Assembly (NCBI GenBank): GCA_944472155.2
Contig: OX235271.1
Location: 37,560,633 to 37,624,632 of the forward strand
DNA: 64,000 bases
Direction: 5' to 3'
Origin: Trichobilharzia szidati
Lineage: Eukaryota > Platyhelminthes > Trematoda > Strigeidida > Schistosomatidae
The notes beneath the pieces are model-generated. The model was given only the letters and a program-made list of their open reading frames with translations, searched no databases and had not been told where the DNA came from. Shown one piece after another: positions 48,652-60,600 of this stretch (within the stretch, counting starts at the first letter, position 1; each line of letters opens with the position of its first letter). The translations under genes were made by a program, and so were the position numbers.

Positions 48652-51600
48652 ATGAATCTTCTGGGTGAGTAGTTGTCTATTCTTCATAATTGCAAGTCCG
48701 TTGCAAAGTGACTTCCAAACAGAAACTCGTGATACTACTCGTTTTATGGCTTCCTCTATTACCAGTCCTCCATCTGTACACTCAGCATTATTTCAACAGG
48801 AAAGTGTCAATAGAGACCAATGATTGTTGGCAAACATTATTGAAGAACAGCATAGATTTGAAAGGGAAGATAGAATGGATATATCAGTCGACATTTTCGT
48901 TGCGCACACTGACAGGTGAGTATAATTTTCACCCGTACACCATTTAACTATTTATTGATTAAACAGAAACATGAGTACGATAAATGAATGAATAGTTTAG
49001 AAACTGATTAATTATTTGAGACAGTGACGTACACTATTAAAGAAATATTTTTAAGCGATATAACTAACATATGATAGACAATAAATTCCATCATTTGAAC
49101 CACTCAAATTTAAGGGGGTCACAACAGATCGCATTTCAATAGAATTGTGTTTGTGGAGTAGAGTAATCTGTATAGGATCAATCTCAATATACTTAACGAT
49201 GTCGATCACCTTCAACTGAGGTTATCGATGTTATCAAACCAACCAGTCGTGAACCGGTTCTATTCGCGTTAGGAATTTCACTGAAATATAGTGGATTATA
49301 ATTAGCTGAAAATTTTGCCTAAAGTGCCTCCTAATATTGCGTGATTATTAGCATAAACACACTTCAAAATCACTTCCTTCACAACATTAATGTTGTTATT
49401 ATATAATGGGAATTCAGTAAATCTGAGGAATCGTCAGGTGTTTCTTGTCTTTTTGAATATGTATAAAATTGATACACATTGATTTAGGTACTGATGTCTA
49501 GGCTTTATACATTCCAACCGCTAGAGTTCCTTCTGTGAATCATCACTTGCGTTCAGTCGGCCATTTCTTTAGTATTTCATATCTGATGACGAGAATGTTT
49601 AGGAAATGGTTTGTTTATAGAATTCTACTGATACGCCTAGCGACGACTGAAGTTCAAATAAAGCTCTGGGCCATTGTTCAATGTGTGCCTGGAGCCTACT
49701 AATCACTACTCCTAATTATTTTAGTGAATACTAGTCTATGAACTGACTAGTTGTAACCAGTAGCATACTGGAAGATTTCACAAACTGCTTCATGCCACTT
49801 TACCATGCATGAATATATAACTTTCGTGTTGCGTATGCTTCCCTTTACATAAGTACGATGATTAGGCTGTTGTTCGACCAAATTAGAATGGTTTGTATGT
49901 TGCTGTTTAAAATAAGGTTTGACAACTCTTTGAAACAATTAGTTCCCTTTATGAATTTAGATAAAGCAATAAGAAGACGTAATTTGTCTGAATCGTGTAA
50001 TGTATTTGCGCAACACATTTCGAACAATCTGATCACACACGGACTTGTCATAGGAATATATATGAAATTAATAAAGAGGTAAGAGGTGAGAAAATAGACT
50101 TAGGTCAAGTTTAAAGGACATATTCAAGGTCAAATTAACAATGAAGACCACTAAACCAAATAACAGAGGTAATAGTACATCTGCTATGGTATCAAAACAA
50201 AGTTTACCAAGGAAGGTGGTTTAGTGTGATGACGAATTGTTTTTGAACGCATAAAGGTGGCTTAAACTTTCTAATTGCTAGGGCTTCCACAAACTTTAGG
50301 ATACGCCCCAAACACGTTTTATAGATAGGTTTAAAAGATCTGTTAACGTCAATTTTATGTCCTGTCTCTATAATATGTTTCGCAATAGAAGAGCTAGGTC
50401 TCCTGTTCTCACCGTTAATAGGTTCTGAAGATTCCATTTGTTTCTGGAGCCATTTAGGAATATGCTGTGAAGCCAGCCCTTACTTGCAGAGATCGATGAG
50501 TCCTCCCTATGTATGTGTGTCCACACGTACATTCAAATTGGTAAATACAGTGGGATGTGACGTCATTTTTCGCATGTTCGAAGGGCTTAGATAGATATAT
50601 TGGCTTTACATTCTCTATTATTATGATATTGGCTGCATAAAAAGTCTTTTTGACAGCAGCGTTCAGTCTTTGTCTAGTTATCAAGCTGCTTTGATGCCCC
50701 ATATAGGGTAGCTTGATGTACACGTCTTTCTTAGGGGCGAGCTGGAGAGTGGGTCTTGGTGTTCTGACTACTTTATATCTCCTGATGAACTTGTCTGGAT
50801 AATTGTTATCAACCAGAGTTTGTGTCAACATTCTTTCTTCCGCATCAAGTGTGTCTTCAGTGCATATTCGTTGGATTCTACTGAAGAGGCACCTTACTAA
50901 GGCTCTTTTGTACCGAACAGGGCAGAAACTGTGGTAATTAAGATACTGTCCTGTCCATGTAGGTTTTCTATAAATAGATCTTTTTATTGACCCATCAAGC
51001 CGTCGACTAAGCAATATGTCTAGGAAAGATAAACAATTATCTTCCTCTTCTACAGATGTAAGTGATATGCTATTCTGGACTTCATTCATTCGATTTAAAA
51101 TTGAGGTGGCAGAACAAGACTTATCACTGATGATTACAATATCATCTACATACCTTCTATAAAGTGGCACATTTTCGATTAAATCCTCCGATAAATTCTC
51201 AATGTACGACATATAAATATCTGCTAAAAGGGGCCCTAACGGACTTCTCATTGCAACACCATCGACTTGGCGGAAACAATCGCCTTCAAATGTAAACCTA
51301 ACATTGTTAGTACATAGAAGTAATAAATCCCTTAAATAAGATATAGGGAATGGGATGAAAAAATTGTTTGTGGAAATATAATCACACAAAATGTCAACTG
51401 TTTTGAGCAAAGGCGCATTAGTGAATAACGAGTTTACATCAAAAGAGTACATATTCTTATTCATAATATTAATATTACTATCTTCAAGAAAATCAACCAA
51501 TTCAAATGTATCTTTTAACACATACTTACAGAATTGTGTTTTTACTGGATGCAATAATTCTACTAACCATTTAGCAAGTTTATGTGTTGGGGATTTGCAC

Positions 51601-54600
51601 ATTGACAATATAGGACGTAGAGGATTATTGGGTTTATGTATTTACTAATTTGAATGTACGTGTGGACACACATACATAGGGAGGACTCATCGATCTCTGC
51701 AAGTAAGGGCTGGCTTCACAGCATATTCCTAAATGGCTCCAGAAACAAATGGAATCTTCAGAACCTATTAACGGTGAGAACAGGAGACCTAGCTCTTCTA
51801 TTGCGAAACATATTATAGAGACAGGACATACAATTGACGTTAACAGATCTTTTAAACCTATCTATAAAACGTGTTTGGGGCGTATCCTAAAGTTTGTGGA
51901 AGCCCTAGCAATTAGAAAGTTTAAGCCATCTTTATGTGTTCAAAAACAATTCGTCATCACACTAAACCACCTTCCTTGGTAAACTTTGTTTTGACACCAA
52001 TGCAGATGTACTATTACCTCTGTTATTTGGTTTAACAACTCATTAATTAAATGATTGAATCTGGTTTATGTGATCTGAAAATCTATGATTACATTTACCA
52101 CTTTTAAATGAAGCGCAAATTCACGCACGTGAGCATTTGAGAAGACTTCTTTACTTCATTTTGAATGTTCGGTGTTGATAATTATGTGACGCTTAGCGCT
52201 GAAGTATGTACGAATCTCATCGCTTTGAACATTGTGTCACCTGAAATGAATCAAATTCCTATAATCTGATTCCTGAAAAAAATCACCATGCATTCATTCT
52301 GAAGTACTCCTTAAAATCTGAATATTTTCTTCTTGGCAAAGTGTATAACTAAGCAAATTGTAGAACAGAATAGAACAGAACACAGCAATGTTTGCATTGA
52401 CACAAAATCAACACAAGAATGCGCAAATGTGCTTAATCTAGCCAGTTGCACCACACATGAGGAAAAATACTAAGTTGCATGGAGAACAACAAAAACTATA
52501 AAACTCAAGTTTCGAAGTCGTGTGTTTATAATTGATATGATTATGAACAATAAATTTAGTTCGAAACGTCATTCAGTAAATAATACTATTTCACTGTGTG
52601 ATATATCTGATAAACAAACTAATGTGGGATGAAATGGCTTTCTAACAGTCTCAACTACAGAAGGAACGGACGAGGATGTCAAATCGAGAACCGCGAAGGC
52701 GAGAAACACATTCATCAACCTCCAACCAATCTGGAAATCTTCGTCACTCACTCAGCCTGCATCAACAACAAAATTCGGATTTTCAATACAAACGTCAAGT
52801 CAGTCAGTTCTTCTATATGGATGGATCAGAAACTTGGCCAGTGTGTCACAAAGAATATTTCCAACAGCCTGTTGCAGACCTCTATCAACAACTAGCTGTC
52901 TTCGCTCCAAATTGAAGATGAGATTGCCGGAAAGAATCACCAACAAGAAACTATGGGAACAAACAAAACAAGAACCAATCGCTCAACAAATATGCAGGAG
53001 AAAGTGGAGATGGATTGAACACTCGCTGAGGAGGCCGCTGGGTGACATCGCGTGTCAGGCCAGTGCTCGAGTGGAACCCGAGAGGGAAGCGGTGAGTGGG
53101 ACGTCCAAGGGTGACATGGAGGAGGTCTTGTGAAGAGGAGAGTTGAAACAGTATGGATTAACATGGACGCAGGTGAAAAGTACAGCAGAAGACAGAAGCA
53201 AGTGGAGGCGTGCAGTTGAAGCCCTATGTTCCACTAGGAACCCAAGGGAACAATAATAATAATAATTACTGCCAAATCATATTAGAAATAGAAGTGATTA
53301 TGAGGAAATGTGATACTCTCGAAAATGTTGATTAATTCATCCAAGTGGATTGTCACGAGTTGATCAAGAGGATTGTGGGCACAATGATGAATAAAACGTG
53401 GTAGTCTATAAATGATTTAATAATTTATTCCTTTCACATTGTTATGTAGCCATGGTTAATCGATGCATAATGACCGAATTTCAAATGTGCTAGAATTCTT
53501 GCTGAAATATCGTTTAGCAATCACACAAACAAGTGAAACAAACTGGGAACCTTCGTCTACAGACATTGTGTTTACAACAAGTGTGGTTTCGCCCATCATT
53601 GATGTTAGTCTGTAACTTATCATCTGCCCCCCCCCCCCAGGTAAATCATCTTGAATCACTCCTAAGGTGAATCCTGCCATTTTATGACGCTCAAATGAAA
53701 TAACAAATTTCTTTGCGTAACTTATGGAAACAAGGATCTTCGTGAAGAATCACACAACAGTGTTTCAGGAGATTGATATTTCAACACATTTTGAAGTATT
53801 CTAATAAAATTCGGCTGTTCTCTTTAGTGGAATACGCAAAATATATGTGAAATTACTCTATTCCAACACCTGGACAGATATTTACCTGTTTGGGATGATA
53901 TTAGATGGTTGGAGGCAATCGGCAGGAAGCCTTGGACCTAGGTTTCGTGCTAGTTGGCACTCGTCAGCAGGGCGTATCTGCAACCTTGAAGGAACTCATG
54001 TCCCTTCTGAGATTCGAACCCGCGTCACCTGTCTCCAATTGATTAAATGTCAGTAGGAAAATGCACTGACTTAAATATGATGTACTTCACAAGTCCGAAA
54101 CAAGGCTGTTTATTGAACTTTGATAGGATACACTCGTTTTACAGATATCAGTCACCAGCTTGTGTATGAAAACAGATCTTTGGCATTACTAGTTCAACGT
54201 CACTTGTGTCTCTTGAGAATCGAAAGGCACATCAATTACTCCACACATTATCATGGCTAGTTCTGACGAACTAAGTACTTTCATGTCCCCACCATTCTCA
54301 TGCATGTACTCAAATGATACCATGTAGTATTATATTTAGCAGCTTCATTTTGAAATGAATTCGGCCGAAATGACTAACATTCAGTTGGCATATCTTTTTA
54401 ACCAAGATACATTTCCCTCCGGATATTCTCATGAAATCCTTCGACGTCGTGCAATACATTACGTGCATGAAATGGAGTACACCTTGACCAACCTTCAAAA
54501 TCAACTCACTGATTTGCAAAAGCTGAACAAAACAGTTATTGGGGGTGCCGCAATATCCTCACTTGAAAACAATTTGTCCATATTTCAACAACAGCTCACA

Positions 54601-57600
54601 GAGATACTGTTCAATACTGAGAGAGTTCTGAATCAATTGGGTCAAGTGGATGGATTTTCTGAAGAGAGGATTTCCAGGCTGAATGAGATATCTCGAAGAG
54701 TACAGAAGAGGATTCAACAGTTGCAGGTAAACAAAATCTCAGTTGATTAGGCTATTGCAATGAAAATGGCGTGTGTGCCACTTAACTTTATGAAGTTGTT
54801 CAGTTTTAATATGTTCATATTGCTCATGATTCTCGCTTCTAACACTAGTAATCCCAAAATCTGAGCATGTATGCAAACCACATTGCTATTTACCAAGAGG
54901 ATTCTATTCTGCTTCACCAGTGTCTAATTGGAGAAGTGTGTATTCTTCCCCAAGCAATCAAATTTCAGGAAGCCCGGCGACCAAAGACCACAAAAATACT
55001 TGATTAGCTTATTGCGATAATCTAGCCACCGGCGATGTCTGCATATCTAAATGTGCAGATACACAGGAAAATAATTGTGGGGAAAAAGACTTAAAGATAC
55101 GTATTCAAATCGATGGTGCGTCGTTGTCTTTTTTCTTAGCAAATCACAATTAAATCATGCTTTTTCAGTCATCCCTCTGACAATAGAATTTAAAGATGAA
55201 TAACTATGTACGCACGAAGTAAGTATTCACTAGTCGTGTTCGGCTATGCTCAACTGAAACACTTCTATCCCAGACGAAGTGGAAAGGCTGTACACCTAAC
55301 TCGGTATCACATAACTTCTAACTTTATAAAACTCTAAACGCGTTTACTTCCTAAGATATTTACATTGTAATGCCACTTTGAGTATACTTAACACCACCTG
55401 CATTCAAGTGCGGAGAACAAATTATTTTCTCCTGTAACAGTAATACATTTTCGACATTGTCATTTTCTGACTGATTGTAGAATCCGGCTGACTGCAGGAA
55501 AGCCAAGTTTGTGACATTCGATTTCCTAGATTTTTGTGGATTCGGTTGTTCCATGCACCGGTTGACCTACTGCCTACAACTGTCTGTGGAGAGTGGACGT
55601 GTATTGGTCTTGAAGAGACATGGGATTGGAGATATTTTCCGAGAATGGTTGCGGCAGAACATCCTTCCGATTTCTGACAAGTGCAGTTATCGAGACATCT
55701 TTAAAGCGTCAGGTGCGTTGAATATTCTATTTCATATCTGTAACCAATATTAGATTTAATTACTTCCATGTCAATATGATGAATAATACGCTGCATAAAC
55801 TCGTATAATCGCTCACGTATAAAAATATCACACGAGTAATTTATGTATTTCCATAGTGATAATTATAGAAAAAGCTTTAGTCAAATAAGTAATTTCATTA
55901 AATTCTCACCAGACTTTACATTTACATCATGAAATGTTTGTCGTAGGCATTTAAGTCCACGCTATCGATGAAATATGGGATCAGAGTTCAGGGATGTGAC
56001 ATAGCGAATAACAGTCGAAGTGATCATAATAATAATAACAAGGATAGATTCAATCAAGTTTTTATATAATCTAGGCAACTTTCAGTGTGTATATATAATG
56101 TACATACTAGTAAGGCTAGACTATTGTCACATGGAACTTAGATAGTAATTATTATTTATTATTATTGTATCCTTTAATTCCTACAGGAACATAGGGCTTC
56201 AGCCGTGCGTCTCCATTGCGTTCTGTTCTCTGCTACAGTCTTCACCTGGCTCCATGTCTGCCCACACGTTTTCATCTCCTCTTCACATGACCTCCTCCAA
56301 GTCACCCTTGCACTGACGACCAACTCGCCGCTTCCCTTTTTGGCCGGGTTCCACTCGAGCAATGGCTTGTCTAGTGATGTCACTTGATGATTTGTTTCCT
56401 CAGAGTATGGCCAGCCAATCCATTTGCATTTCTTCCTTCCTATTTGTTTCACAATCGGTTCCTGCTCGGTTGGTTCGCTCATTGCCAGAGATCTCTGTCG
56501 CTGATCATTTCTGGTCGGCCATCTGATCTTGAGTATTGAGTGAAGACAACTGTTAATGAAGGTCTGTAGTTTGTTTGAGATGCTGTTTATGACGCGCAGT
56601 GTAAGTCTCATATCCGTATAGCGAGTAGCACTGACTTCCCATTGGAGTTGAAAATCCGGATGTTATTTTTGATGCAGAGTGTTGTTGTCCTCCACACAGA
56701 CTTGAGAGTAGTGAAAGTTTGTCTTGGTTTTCTGATTCTTGCTTTGATATCCTCGTCAGTTTCTCCTGTAGTTGAAACGATGCTTCCCAGGTAGGTAGTG
56801 GAGGTTGTTTCTTTCAGGTTCCTCCCATTTATGCTGCTGATTGTTTTCTGTTGTTGTTGTTGCTGTTGTTAGTAAACTAAAAGTATATTGTGAAACCAAG
56901 ATTAAAGTGTACAACAATATCACAGCAGGATAATGATAATGCAGTTTGTATTACAAATAAAATAAAATAAGGATATAATGAGATAATATTTATATCTTCA
57001 CTTGTGAAGAAGAGCATGATGGTAGACTACACTCCTTTGATGTTCTGTTGAGCAGAACACAGGATGGTTCACTCAAGAGAGATGTCTATAGAAAACCAAC
57101 ATCTGTAGGACAATATACACATTTCCTCAGTTTTCTATCAATCCGATACAAAATCAATTCGGTCAGATGCCTCACGAATAGAGCAAGACGGATCTGTACG
57201 GGTGACTACCTAGAAAATGAGTTAGGGTGTATCAACAGAAGGCAAGACACGGAAGCCCCTGTTTATATGTGTACAGTTTATATTCTCCAACCAATCACTG
57301 AGCGTGTGATTTCGGTTTACATCAAAGCACATGAAATGGAATGTTCGAATATACATAGTATTCTTTTGCAAATGCAGTATTAAACTGTGGGAATAAAATT
57401 CCGACTCTAACATCAAATAGAATGTTCAAATAGATATATCATATTCTGTTACTAATGCCGAATGGAATCGTGAGAATATGTGGGAATACTATTCCGTTGG
57501 CACACATTGTCTGTATCGCACCACCACACTCGTCCTCCCGTTAAATAGTTTAGACTGAAGTTGGCTTCATCTTCTTGGTGCTGGCGTCTTCATTTGCTTG

Positions 57601-60600
57601 TCTCGCTGTATCCATTTCCGGAGCTCAGTGACGTTCACCTACTTCTCTTTGTCTGCATTTTCGGCGGTATGTACGTGACGACGTCTCACGGTGACCGTGT
57701 ATGGTCCTTCCCACTTTGGAATCAGTTTTCGTGACCCTGGCGTGGATTCGCCGGTGTTTCGCCTGTCTCTACATTTAACTTGATCTCCGATCTCGAATGC
57801 TGAGTACACCCCCTTACCCTTGTTGGGATTTCACAGTGTTTGTCTTCTGCTTTCGTTTTACGTTGTTGATTGGTCCTTTCCGCTCCGTCCACCATCTCGT
57901 CATAATCCACTGCTGGTGGTGGAGCCAGGTCTTGTTATATATTGGTGGTCATGGTTTCCTTCTGTACATCAACTGAAACGGTGATTTATTCGTCATTTCT
58001 CGGGCGGATTCACTATGTGCCGGTAGAATCACGGGGAGCTCTGTTCTCAGTTACTTCTCCTTGTAGCCGGGGACTATTTTAGAGTATGGCTATTTCTCTC
58101 CGTCAAACCGTTCGTTTGTGCATGATATGGCGTTGTTCGAATTTTCCTCATGCCGATTGCTTGCAACCAAATTTTAAACTCTTCACTTTCAAAATACGGA
58201 CCCTGATCTGTCAATATCGCTTACTGCACACCCTGGTTTGCAAAGACCTGTCGAACCACTGCTTCTGTCACCGTCTTTGCTCGTTGATGGGGGATTGCGA
58301 CTGCGTCTAGCCATCGTGTGGCGTATTCTGTCATTACCAGAAGGTATTGGCTGCCATTATACGTCTGAAGAAAAGGTCCCATTACATCTATTGACCACAG
58401 GTAACCCACTGCTGTCACTGGAATCGACTGCGGTGATGGTCGTATGTACTGGTCACCTTTCACCAGCTGACATTGCTTACATGCTGTTACGTACTTCTTC
58501 ACGTTTTCTCTTATATCTGGCCAGTACATGCTTTGTCGCAGGAGATCGATCGTTCTGGCAACGCCTGTGTGTGACAGTTAATGACATTTTTGTGTCATCT
58601 CTTGGCGCAGGCATCGCGGTATTACTGCTAATCAGCTTCCGTCATCCTCCTGCCACTTTAGCATTCTGCAGTCATTCAAGTCGCTCGCCGACTATGCACA
58701 TGGTCCGGGGTTCGATCCCCGGCCGACTCACTCCTTTACCTCACTAAGCCAGAAATAATGCTGGTGAAGAGGAAAGGTTGGGCATGAAGCTAGCAACCCT
58801 ATCCTGTAAAATAAGCACTGCTACAGAAACTTTAAGCCACTAGCTTGAGGCCCTATGTTCCACTGGGGAACGTGAAGGAAATAAAAAAAGTCATTCAAGC
58901 TCATTCGGTCTTTCCGTTTGAGTTGGGGATTTAACTCACGATTCGCTGTAGGCTGATTCACATTTCTTCATTAATTATCACTTGTATGACAGTTTGCAGG
59001 GCGTCCCCCGATCTTTAACTCTGGACAATTCTTGCTGGATCTTGCTCTAAGGCATCTACACTATATGCTATTTCAAGTAACTCTACCTCTTCTGTTCTAA
59101 ATAAAATATCCGGTAACACGTTCTCTTCACCTCTTTCAGTCGCAACATCCACCTCGACAACTTCTCACGTGGGCCTCTGGCAGTTATCAACCACTGCCAC
59201 GGCTTATGATCAGTCTCTACGAGGAGGCATAGACCACGTAAATAGGGTCTCCATTCGTCTAATGCCCCCACAACTAGATAAATTATGAACATAATTCTAA
59301 ACACACAATCGCCAAACATTCCTTCCCTTTTGTTGAATATTTCTATTCTGTGTGTGATGAAACACAGCTGGCGTATTCGACGACCCCGTCACCCTGTCTG
59401 AGTGCTGCACCTATTCCGTAGTCACTGGTATCCGTAGACACTGAAGGGCTTTCCTGGCAACCGTAGTCATAGCATCATTCTCTGGTGATCCATCAGCTGT
59501 TTGGTGCGGTCGAACACCCTCTGTGAGTCTGCTAACCAGACCAGCTTTGACTCGCCTAATAGTCGGTAGAGTGGAGCCGCTACCTTGTTGAAGCTTTAAC
59601 GAACCGACTAAAGAACATTAATCCCCCAGGTAGTGGTGTTATCTCACCGTTTCCCACCTTGTATCCTAAAAGCACAACATTCTTCATAGCAATCTGAGAT
59701 TTCGCCTTCTTGATGCATAGACCGAATTCTCCGTTACGTCTCAGAACTGTCTCTGCATGCTTCACTTGGTCACTCTCGCGCGTACTTTATATCACTAGAC
59801 TATCTCCATAAACTTCGACGTTTCTCAGATTCTTAAGCAGCAACGTCATTAATCGTCTAAATGTAAACCAGGCACCTGTCAATCCAAAAGGCATGCGTTT
59901 AGACCGATATTGTTTCTGTCCCACAAAGAATACCGTCTTATCTCTATCTCCTTGCTTTATTGGTAGTTGCCAGTACCCTGATCGCAGATCGGAGACTGTG
60001 AACAGCTTCGCGCTTTGTAAGCGATCCAAAGTTCCCCTTGTAGTTGGCAATACACACGGTCTCATCTCTGTTATGCTGTTCAGTTGTCAGAAATCAACAC
60101 AAAATCTGTATTTCATGTTGCTTTTCTTCACTAATAGCACTGGATAACTATATGGGCTATCGGATTCTTCAATAATGTCATCCTTCAACATCTCTTCAAC
60201 CTCTCTTGCAACCTCGCTTTCTAAATGACACGGAACTCTTCGACTTATGAATGGTCTCACTTTCCCGGTCGTCACTGGAATTTCGTGCTCCACTTTATCA
60301 CAGTAACTGTACGGATGTCTATCTCCAGTGAAAAGATGGTCATATTCGCTAAGTAATGTTGCTACACATAGTACTTCCAACGCTGCAATCCCTGCTACCT
60401 CACTATGCTCGTGCATGCTGAAACACCCATACTTCGTAACGACAATCCTTTTCCTCATGTTAATCACTGTATCTACTTCTCGAAAAAAGTCTTCTCCAAG
60501 GATTGTTCAACAAAACTCGGGTACAACCAGGAATGAAAACTTCGCGTCAACCTCTCCATTACTAACTCTGCAATCTGACACTCCTGCAACTCTTAACACG

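Noticed and set aside
58238..58747. Plus-strand 169-codon open frame
   Set aside because: Antisense of the gypsy integrase joined to SINE B sequence.
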